Positions 55,168 to 64,000 of a stretch of DNA of 64,000 nt are shown here, one piece after another. The notes beneath the pieces were generated by a model. That model was not told the DNA's origin. It did not search any database and saw only the letters and a list, made by a program, of their open reading frames with translations. The translations under genes were made by a program, and so were the position numbers. Positions within the stretch are counted from its first letter, which is position 1. The number at the start of each line of letters is the position of its first letter. The stretch comes from Auriscalpium vulgare (taxonomy: Eukaryota > Basidiomycota > Agaricomycetes > Russulales > Auriscalpiaceae), in assembly GCA_019915015.1 (NCBI GenBank), contig JAHBBC010000007.1, positions 186,001 to 250,000 of the forward strand, in the 5' to 3' direction.

Positions 55168-58100
55168 TCACGCACAGACCTCCCCACAGCCAAGCGGGCC
55201 TACCTCCACAGCCGCCTCCCCATTCGCACACCCTGCGCTGGTGCCAGCATTCCGCCCCGCGCTCTTGCGTGGCCGGCGTGCAAGACCCGCATAGCACGCG
55301 CCCGAATGCACGCCCGCTAGCTCCCCGCGGAGCACCGCCTCCACACCCCCATCCCCATCATCATACACACTCTCCTCGCCCCGATCCCCGCACGCCGACA
55401 CCTCCCCGCGCGTGTACCCGATCCCGCGCCCCATCTTGCGCACGCCCGCCCCGAGCTCCGCACACTCCTCGCCCGCGCCCGTGCCCACCTCGACCTCGCG
55501 CCCCTCCCCAGCGCGGAAGAGGCTTGAGCGCGACTTGCGCAGCAGCACGCGCGACCCGGAGCGCAGCCGCGCGGTCAGCGTCGACTGGTGCGCGGGCACG
55601 GGGGGCGGCGGCGGGTCCAGCGAGAGCGCGCTCCAGCGAAAAGTCCGCTCCGCGTCCGCGTCGAGGAGCGCGCTGTCCCGCCGGAACGGGTCGTCGTCCA
55701 GCCCATTCCAGCTGATCTCCGGAACCTCGATCCCGAGCCCAACGGTAACGCTTGCGCTGCTGTGCGCGCGCTGGCCGCCGCCCGCGCTGCGCCGCGTCTT
55801 CTGCAGCTTGCGCCGGCCCGGGCCCGCGGTGCGCTCCGGGCGCGGCGTCACGAGCACGGGGATCGGCAGCGCGAGCGCGGCCCGCATGCTCATCTCCTCG
55901 TCCTTATCCTCGTCCTCGTCCGCGTCCATCGCGCGCCGACATAACGCTCTCTCCGCCTTCGTCATCCCCGCGCCGATGCCCGCGAAGTTCACGCCGCCGT
56001 CGTCGTCTTCGCACACGAGGCGCCCGAACTCGGTCACGGACACGCCGTCCGCGACGCGCACGGCGCCCTCGCCGTCGTCCTCGCCGTCGGCTTCGCTGAG
56101 GCACGGCAGGAACGACGCGCGCGCGTCCGGCGGCGACGGGTTGCGCGGACGGGCGGGAGGCGGGGATGCCGCGCTAGGCGCAAATTCGCTCTGCGCGAGC
56201 GAGACGGGGCGCGCGTCGGCGAGCTGCGCGCGCTGCGCACGTGCGAGCACCGGGGCGCTGTGGTCGGACGCAGAGGCGGAGGACAGGCTGTCCGCGTCCG
56301 CGTCGGTGTTCGCGTCGGTGGGACAGCCAGGTGAGGCAGGCAGGCACCACGGGGACGCGAGCGCGGGGGACGCGAAGCTCGGGGGCGGGACGATGACCTT
56401 CGGCACGTCAGGCGAGAGCGCGTTCGGGGAGGCTGCGGGCGGGAATGGCGTGGATATGGGGATGTCTGTGACGCGGTCAGGGGAGGCACACAACCACACA
56501 GAACGACGTACCGTCTCCGAGATGTTGACCCAGATGGTCCCAATCACTGCCAAAAAGTGTCAGAGCGAAGGAAATGACATGCGTCAAACGTACATGTCTT
56601 CGAATAGTTCAGAGGACATCACTCTGGCCATGTCCGGCCTTTTCGCGGGGTTGCGCTCGAGACACTAGTAGGGTAAGAGCAGTGAGGCACGTCGGATCAG
56701 ATTCTGCAGCTTGACAGGCATAACGATCCTCCATACCTGCTCGATGACATCCTGCATCAGCGGGCCAACTTGACCCAGCGCTGAGCAGAGCGTCGATCCC
56801 TGAAGTATGCTCGCGCGCATCATCCCGGACTCCACCTCCTTCGCGTCGGCGGTCAGAGGGTGCTGGAAAATAGACATCAGTGGCGCTAATTGACTACACG
56901 CAGCGCGACGCGCACCCGTCCGAGAGCTATCCACCCGAGAACGATGCCGTAGCCCCACACGTCCACCTCAAAGCCGATCTTCCAGCCTAGGAGCATCTCC
57001 GGCGCCTCGTGCCACTCCTTCGTCGCGGGCGTGTCCACGCGCAGGCCGCCCGTGAGCGTCAGGTCGAGCGCGGTGTCGTCGGGATCGGCGTGTGCGAGCG
57101 ACGCGTGCGCGAAGCCGCTGATCATGACGTGGCCGCTCGCGCGGAGAAGGATGTTCGACGGCTTGATGGCGCTGTGTATGATCCCCATGTCATGCACGAA
57201 CGCGAGGCCGGAAGCCTGGTGCAAGTCAGCAGACAGCCGTGATGATGACGGGCAAACGGGACGTGCGTACAATCCCGCGCGCCCAGCTGGCAGCGATGGC
57301 TGGCTCTATGTGCTGTCGCTGGAGATACGAGAGCAAGTCGCCGCCGTCGCAGTACTCGAACACCATGTAGAGCGCCGGGCCGTCCTCCCAGGTGCGCAGC
57401 ATCTTTTGCACGTACACGTTCCCGGCACGCGCGGACGAGAGCAGCTCCAAGCACGCGCGCTCCGTGCGATCGCGGCGGGCCAGCGGGCGGCGGCATGTGC
57501 GCACAACGACGAGGCTGTGCTGGGCGGCGCTCTGCGACGTGACCGCCAGCGCGAGCGTGGACGTCGGCGTACGCCCGAGCGTGCGCAGCACGGTGTATGC
57601 GCCCTGGTGCGGAGATGGCGGAAGCGGGATCTGCGCGGCGAGTGTGGGTGTGGAGGCCGCGGCCGTCATGACGGACGAGAGCACAGAGCTCATGCGCGGG
57701 AGCGTCGAGGCCCGCGTCTTCGGCGAGATGATCATGATCTCCTGCGGGCGGACTCAACCTCTGAAAGAATGCGGAGCGTTGCAGAACGAACCTCGACCTC
57801 GTCATCTTCCCACTCGGAGTCGAGGTCTCGGATGTTCGTCAGTTGCTGTGGCGAGGGTCAGGCTTGTCCTGTGACGAACAAGCGCGCTGCGCACCTCGAC
57901 GTAGTAGCTAGCGTCCGCTCTGTAGGACATGCGCTTGGCGCCTTTCATAACGTCAGGGCTCGAGCAGATGGTGTCCGGCGGGCTCGCCAGGAAAGACTCG
58001 TCCCGCAGAGGCGCCAGGTCCAAGATGGCGGAGAAAGACTCCTACTCGGGCGTGTTTGAGCAACGTCACGGACGTTGTTATGGGGCGCGACGTACTGAGA

Positions 58101-58319
58101 AAGGCACAGTGTCGAACATCTCTGGGTCAAGGAGCGGCGTGGCGGGAAAGGAAGGCTTGGAAGGCGAGGGTGATAAAGGTGGAGATAGTAGCGCGCTGCT
58201 TGCATGCTGAAAAGAGCATCCATATGAGCCTGCTGATTGTCGAGAAGAGATAAACGAGGGCTCACAGAGAGCGGGCGACCCGACATAGAGCGGCGGGCTC
58301 CCGTAGTTACGAGCGGCAT
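55168..58319 (-). CDS. predicted pseudokinase (888 aa)
   Basis: Protein-kinase fold with lost catalytic residues. Ten minus exons: 58319-58266, 58206-58096, 58041-57895, 57845-57792, 57741-57271, 57215-56916, 56862-56737, 56664-56594, 56546-56512, 56465-55168. An N-terminal region (about 1-165) with ILDLAPLRDESFLASPPDT precedes the domain. Glycine loop is LGRTPTSTLALAV, the VAIK Lys position reads VVVR, HRD is HSA (GIIHSAIKPSNILL, near residue 293) and DFG is SGF (VMISGFAHA, near 312). Structural motifs remain: MVFEYCDGGDLLSYL hinge, HEAPEMLLGWKIG (APE), DVWGYGIVLG and CLERNPAKRPDM. A 430-residue acidic, Ser/Pro-rich tail follows. Likely a scaffold or regulator. Confidence 0.8.
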
Positions 58320-58837
58320 GGCTGGGGTGAAGTAAAGGAGAGAAAGAAAAGGGCGACGTGCAGTTCAACTGTAACTGACTCCACGTTCGCATTCCAGAGG
58401 ATGGATGCCTTGCCCAAGTATATGCCATAGTATCCACGGCGCAGAGTTCAATGTTGGGAACTCAATACATCAAGAGAGTCTAAATGTGGTGCAAAGCCGC
58501 CGCTTTACTTGCAGCGTACCAGGTACGCTCGGAAGTAAGCAACTCGAAGGAACACGACAACATGTCGACGTGCCAGTGAAGGAGTGACGACTGGCTTTGG
58601 GCCGATGAACAGGCCGAACAGGCCGGCCCGGTGCGGCGCGGCGGTGCGGTGGCGTGTGAACGAGGAGCCTCTCCCTCACACTGACATGACAGTACACGCT
58701 CAGAGCCAGGTCCACACAGAATCCGCAGGTGGAAATTATGTGACAGTAAGCAAAGAGAGAAATCAGCACCCTATCGTACCACAAAGCACTTCACACAAGT
58801 AATCAATAAAGAACCACAATCCGCAAACCTCGCCATC
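58320..58837. other. spacer pseudokinase / VPS35
   Basis: 518 bases holding the pseudokinase promoter and VPS35 3' UTR. No gene seen. Confidence 0.5.
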
Positions 58838-61800
58838 TCATTGCCGTGCCCCGAGCCCCATCTTGAGCTGCGCGCCGACTATGTCGACGTCGGCCCAGCG
58901 GTCATTCCCCTGACCCTCGTCCAAAGCGCTCTTCTTCGTCTGGATGTACGCGAGCGTGTTGCGGAAGTGGCGCGCGATCATCTCGGGCGTCTGCACGCCG
59001 TCGAGCAGCCCCGCAGGCGCACGCTGCGACGGGTGTACGTCCGGTGAGCTGATGTTGTCGATGCTCCCTGTGACGAGCTCAACGAGCGAGTTCACGAACT
59101 TCGGCGTGACCTGTGTGAATGTGAGTGTCGTTAAGCTATCAGGCGCGGGTAGAGCAGAGAACGGGACGTACAGCAGAGGCACCACGGTCAAGGTAGAAGA
59201 GGTATTGGTCCAGAGTATCTACGTAGAGCTGTATGGTGACAATTTCCTCAGTTGCTGAGTTTGCGATGCGGAGAGACTTCTGCAGGCACTCCAAGACGCG
59301 CTTGCTGTCTTGATGCGGGTACTGCACATTCTCCATCAGCCTCTGGCTTCATGACTCCAAGAAACAAGAGGACGTACTGCCTTTGCGGTCTCTCCATCTT
59401 CCTCCTTCTCCTTGGGTGCCGGCGATTTCTCCGATAGCTCCTTCTTTTCGGGTTCCACTGGCTCGCTCTTCTCGCCCCCATCCTTGGCCTTCGGTGCTGG
59501 CGGCTCCTGCCACCACATATGACTCGCAAGGTGCACCGCGGACGCCTGGTGCGGCTTCTTGAGCAGCTTCGCGCCGTGCAGCGCCGCCTTCGTGATCAGC
59601 GTGTCATAGTTGTCAATCCCGAACACCCGCGCACCCTGCAGCGTGCCGATAATGAGCGAGATGGCCGTCAGCTGCGCGCGCGACTCGGAGATGCTCTCTT
59701 CGTAGACCGTGAACGCCTCGACATAGAGGTCGTACGTCAGGTCCTCGAATCCACATTCGTCAGATATTTGCGCGGCAAGCAGGAAGAGTCGCAGAGCGAT
59801 TGCGGGAGCATCCACTTGATTCGCAAGTATGGAGGTGAGTTGCCGGATAAATTTGAGGATGGTAGACACTTTTGACGACCAGTCGTCCTCCTACACATAT
59901 TCGAAATCAATATCCAGAATGTATCGAGGGTCAGACTACCCACCAAATGCTCCCTGTTTTTGTATCTCCGACAGAGCTTTATCGACGATGTGATGAGAGC
60001 AGGGTATGTGAACCGCATTCGGTCGCCTCCAGTCTCGAAGTGTCTCCGGGCAGTTTGCAATAGCTACGTGCAGAGTTGAGTTGCAAAGATCACAAGGGAG
60101 CCCAGTATAACGCACCTCAAACTCTGTGTTCCAAGTGACTCGGACTTGAACAAGTGCACCATCCGAGCAATCCAGCCCTGCTCCTCCGCGACATCCTCTC
60201 GCTCCCCGGCATACGGTCCGCGTCGGCCCGTGTGCGTGCTTGGCGGGCCAGCGCCGCCCAAACCACCCTGCATCAGGCTGCTCCTTGATGAGCACATTGC
60301 ACAGCTCAAGTATACCGTTGACGTCTTCTGGCGCCTCGACGATGGTCTCGTTCTTCAGTACGGAGGATACGATTGAATGCGCGAGCGTGCGCCGGGTGGA
60401 GAATGCTTGCAAGTTGAGGAGGGGAACGTATGAGTGAGTGCAAGGAGGGTGAGCACAGATTGATATGAGTTGATGGGCGCGAGTAGTAGGGCCGCCAGGT
60501 TGCTCGTGGTTTGCGGATGGTGGAGGTCGGGGCTGTGCGAATGTCAACAAGAATATATGCGAGGTAGACACGGCAACGCTACCTGTCTGCGAATTCCTTG
60601 ATTTTGTCGCGCGCAAAGCCGAGGACTTGATCCACGTATTCAAGGCGGTCGGGGTAGCAGCTCAGGGACAGGTTAGTGAGGGAAACTAGGAGTGCAGTCA
60701 CGTCTTGAATCGACAGGTCCGGACGTGCCTTTCGCAGATCATCAGGTCGGGCGCTCCATACGAACAAGTAGCCCCACGCACCTTGATGAGCTGCACGACT
60801 TGCTCCCAGAACACCTCGAACAACTTCACGTTCACCGGAATACCTCTGAATTTCGGCACCTGAGCGCCCTCCTTCTCCTTGCCTTTCTCCGCCTTCTCGT
60901 CGACGCCCGTCAGATGAGCCGTTGACACCGTTTATCCCATTCAGACCGGGCGTCGTCGGAGAGGTTGGACTCGTTGGTGAACCCCAATCAATCTCCACCT
61001 TGTAGTCCGCAGCCGGGGGCGCGAATCCGCCATTCTCGCGTGTGCGCGCCCGCTGGATCTTGACGCGCTCGGCGAGCCGACGCGCTGCAGCTTCCTCCTG
61101 GCGCTTTGTCTCCTCAGGATCTTCGCTTTCGGCTTCCCGGGCGGCATATGCGGCTAGCCGGTCAATCAGCGCGATGACGATCTGCTTAATGTTGACCTTG
61201 GGCTGCAGCTGGGCAGTGGCGGAGAGGAAGGGGCCAAGGGTGTGGAGATGGAAGTCGTCGGTGAAGACCTGCAATGCGAATATAAGAGGAATGCGAGTGT
61301 GTGGATGGAGAGCGCGACGCACCTGAATGACCACTTCCATCAAGTACTCCTGCGCTATCACATCCTTACACTGCACAATCTGCTCCAACACGGCGGGCAG
61401 AATGGTGTTCTGGTATAGATCAAGGTCCACGCCGTCGAGCTGGCTCAACCGGACGAGGTTCGTCCCGACGAGGATGCGCAGCTCTTTGCGCTCCAGTTCG
61501 CGCTTCTCCCGATCGCGCGAGTGTCCTTGATGTTGGAGGCGGACCCAGAGCTTGTTCATCTCGATGAAGTTGGAGAGGACGAAGCTTATCGAGTCCTGAG
61601 ATTGCCGCATGGCCTAAGACGCGTCGTTAATCGGAGGAAGGCCCTGTTTCTGGGAAGGGCACACGTACCCTGGGTCCGTGCCCACAGGCAAGTGGTCCCT
61701 TGTCTGCCCACTCAAGTAGTGCCGCAAAAACAAGCCACGGATGGGATGCAGGACACCGCGAGACATCTCCATCATGTCCTTCATAATCTCCTTGACAGGT

Positions 61801-62270
61801 GCTTCGGGGACGGACATGTAGACGGAGCCAACGGTTATCATGAGATACAGGCGGGGAACGATGTTGCCCGCGTATTGCACAAGCTCATACAGGTCGGCAA
61901 GATGGTGTCGCGAGGCGGAGTGTGCATCATATAGATAGTTGGAGAGGTGTCGCAGGGCATCAAAGACGGCCATGTCTGGGAAACGTCAGTTCATAACGCA
62001 GTAAGTACTCTAGTACTCTAGACGCACAGAGTTCGTAATACTGCTTTGGCGACAACGAAGACGTGCGCAGCTCGGCTAGCATGAGACTCGCGCTCTTCAG
62101 TGCATCCATCAGCTGGTCCAGTTCCTAGCAAACAGAAATATGGTGAAGCTTGCGACACGAACGGCAAGACTGTCACGTACGAGATGCCTCTTCATCTGCT
62201 GGACCTGTATTTTGACGGTGCTGAGGGCCTCACTCAGCAGCTTGGCCTCCTCAACTATAATATCACCCAT
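58838..62270 (-). CDS. VPS35: VPS35 retromer core subunit, frameshifted as given
   Basis: Helical-solenoid core of retromer, which recycles cargo from endosomes. Start ATG 62270 ([20 protein letters not shown]); first exon 62270-62181; last exon 59110-58838 ([20 protein letters not shown]). Conserved blocks include [20 protein letters not shown], the PRLYLM signature that contacts Vps26/Rab7 regions, [57 protein letters not shown] and [20 protein letters not shown]. Both ends of the gene are clean. Between 60950 and 60100 the conserved frame is broken four times: an extra base in CCC 60906-60908, a missing base near 60431, an extra base in CCC 60266-60268 and two extra bases in CTCT 60122-60125. 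As written no full product is made. Confidence 0.9.
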
Positions 62271-62823
62271 TGTTCTTGCGGCCTGCGACAAGAGGGAGCG
62301 CGGGGGGAGGACGGAGGGTGTTGGCTTGGATATGCAGGTGCGCGCAGGATATTGCCGGTGACGAACGCGACTCGCTGCGCAAGAACCGTTTTGGTCCGAC
62401 TTTTGCGTCAATTTCCGCATTTGGGAGGAGGTTTTAGCTGAACGGCGCCTCACAATGTCCGTCTTCAACGTCAACTCTCAAGTATCCGGACTCGCGAGGC
62501 ACGGTAAATATTATACATGAGTAAGCTCCCAGCTAGCTCTCATGTTAGTCATGCACCTCTAGGCTCTGTAGTAATTCAGGGTATCGGCGTTAATATGTCT
62601 CCGCCACCTGGCTTTGTCGCTGTTAACCACGCCAATCAGGTCGCAAATCCTCTAATCTCCGTCTCGTATCTGTGCTGAATCATTCTTTTCGATTAGATCT
62701 GTTCCATATACTAGTATGCGCCCGCACAGTTTGCTTGTTTAGAGTCCCTTGCAGCAGCCATATAAAAGGCGGCTGCCCGAACACCATGTAGCATCCGTCT
62801 CCCTCAGCTCTCTGCCCTCCTAA
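62271..62823 (+). promoter_or_regulatory. divergent promoter region, TATA box at 62761-62768
   Basis: 553 bases between VPS35 (minus) and SDR copy B (plus). TATAAAAG at 62761-62768 lies about 60 bases before ATG 62824. No other feature stands out. Confidence 0.5.
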
Positions 62824-64000
62824 AATGTCCATCAATACCGTCCTTGTGAGTATCCACCCGCCCCTCGCCGCCCTTAACTCAGACTTGACTTAGTCGTATG
62901 TCACCAGGTCACAGGCGCGTCCGGTTTCACTGGCAGCCAGGTTGTCGACCAGCTTCTCGAGGGTGGCTACACCGTGCGAGGGTCTGCTCTTCACCTCCAT
63001 CCAGCCGAAGTATAATTGACACTATGTCGCCAGTGCGGCACGATCCAAGAATATCTCGAAGTTGACTGCGAGCTACGAGTCATTCGGCGACAAGTTCAAG
63101 ACCGTTACCATCGATGATCTGGCCTCCTCTGACTTCACGGAGGCATTCACAGGTGTGTTCCTCTTCTGAGACACAATTGAACCCCCCTTTGAATATTCAT
63201 CTGTCATCTAGACGTGGACGCGATCATACATGTTGCGTCTCCACTTCCCGGGACCGCTGAGCCTAAAGATATTTTGAAGGTGCTGGCAGCTGAGCTACGT
63301 TCCCCATCGCTCTCTAGCTCATCGTCATGTTTATCAGGGGGCTATCGACGGCACGACGCGTTTGCTCGAGGCCGCCGTGGCTGCGGGCGTGAAGAAAGTC
63401 GTCATCACGAGCAGTGTTGTCGGCCTCGCCAGCGCCGAGCAGCTTTCGACCAACATCATCCTCGGGGAAAACGGTGTGTAATCATTTCGCACAGAATCTT
63501 CCACACAGCTGACGCGCACTTGCAGACACGAACCCCCAGAAATATGAAGACGCATTCGCGCCCGGTGCGGACACCGCAACAGCATACAGCGTGTCGAAGG
63601 GACTCGCGGATAAAGCTACCTGGGTGTTTGCAAAGGCGCACCCCGAGATCGACATCGCCGCTGGTAAGAGCACACCTTAATTGTCCTCTGTCCCAAACCT
63701 CACTGGGGTTCCCCTTGCGCAGTTTACCCGCCCTTCATCGTTGGCCCCGGCGGCCGCGGGCACGTCGTCTCTGCGCCTCTAGGGGGCTCGAGCGGACTCA
63801 TATACCAGGCCCTCCTCTCTGGGCCTAAGGGGCGCCCCGTCCCGCCGGTGATTGGTGTGATGGCGACGTACACTAACGTCATCGACGTCGCGCGCGCACA
63901 CATTCTCGCGCTGGCGCTGCCGCCGTCGGACAAGCCGAAGCGCATAATCCCGAACGCTGGTGGGTACACGTGGCTGCAGGCGGTGAAGTACCTCTGGGAG
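62824..64000 (+). CDS. extended-SDR reductase (dihydroflavonol-4-reductase-like), copy B, 3' end outside window
   Basis: Close paralogue of copy A. Exons 62824-62844, 62908-62981, 63034-63152, 63212-63279, 63338-63473, 63526-63663 and 63723 to beyond the window. Rossmann motif VTGASGFTGSQVVDQLLEGG, then VKKVVITSSVVGLASAEQL (catalytic Ser) and YSVSKGLADKATW (YxxxK). VYPPFIVGPGGRGHVVSAP and NVIDVARAHILALALPPSDK continue to KPKRIIPNAGGYTWLQAVKY at the edge. All introns here are GT-AG. Only the C-terminal 60 or so residues are missing. Substrate unknown. Confidence 0.92.

Noticed and set aside
55412..56668. Plus-strand open frame of 418 codons
   Set aside because: It lies entirely antisense to the GC-rich tail exon of the pseudokinase gene, has Arg/Ser/Pro-biased composition and no splice-linked neighbours. 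A shadow.
1..64000. CRISPR arrays, insertion sequences, reverse transcriptase or transposase frames, rRNA and tRNA genes
   Set aside because: Looked for on both strands; no repeat-spacer array, no mobile-element protein motifs and no convincing cloverleaf or rRNA sequence found by eye.

Overview
The window reads as nuclear DNA of a filamentous basidiomycete, most likely an Agaricomycete. Genes are split by many short introns (mostly 50-60 nt) with GT(A/G)(A/C)GT donors and CTNA-type branch sites, coding DNA is GC-rich, spacers are short, and the core eukaryotic proteins (VPS4, CAND1, VPS35, Rsc1/2-like, Med9, BCP1) read best against basidiomycete versions. I saw no bacterial operons, CRISPR array, intact transposon or rRNA, and recognised no tRNA. 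I rebuilt splice structures by hand from frame continuity and family alignment from memory. Coordinates of multi-exon genes are therefore first-to-last coding base, with exons listed where I could fix them.

Layout. 1-9.7 kb, all plus: 3' end of VPS4 (ESCRT ATPase), a small uncharacterised protein, CAND1 (cullin exchange factor) and a DHA1-type MFS transporter. 9.7-18.5 kb: a C2H2 zinc-finger gene (minus) set in gene-poor, decayed DNA with a palindrome-rich patch and several broken gene fragments. 18.6-23.8 kb, plus: mitochondrial proline dehydrogenase, a GRE2-like reductase and BCP1. 23.9-31.4 kb, minus: an extended SDR reductase, an AKR7-type aldo/keto reductase, a CofD/YvcK-family protein and an unresolved unknown gene. 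32.9-34 kb: a second C2H2 gene. 35.7-47 kb, plus: a tandem-bromodomain/BAH chromatin remodeller subunit, a 30-exon oligopeptide transporter, Med9 and a Kre9/KNH-like membrane protein. 47.4-62.3 kb, minus: a 993-residue unknown protein, a delta-12 desaturase-like gene flanked by repeats, a predicted pseudokinase and VPS35. 62.8 kb to the end, plus: the first part of a close paralogue of the SDR at 24 kb.

Functionally this is mostly housekeeping (endosomal sorting and retromer, SCF regulation, transcription and chromatin) mixed with small-molecule redox enzymes and transporters. The most notable signals are two apparent 2-nt exons inside the oligopeptide transporter, a kinase that has lost its catalytic motifs, a cluster of four small indels in the middle of VPS35, five GC-AG introns, and a degenerate repeat family around the desaturase gene.
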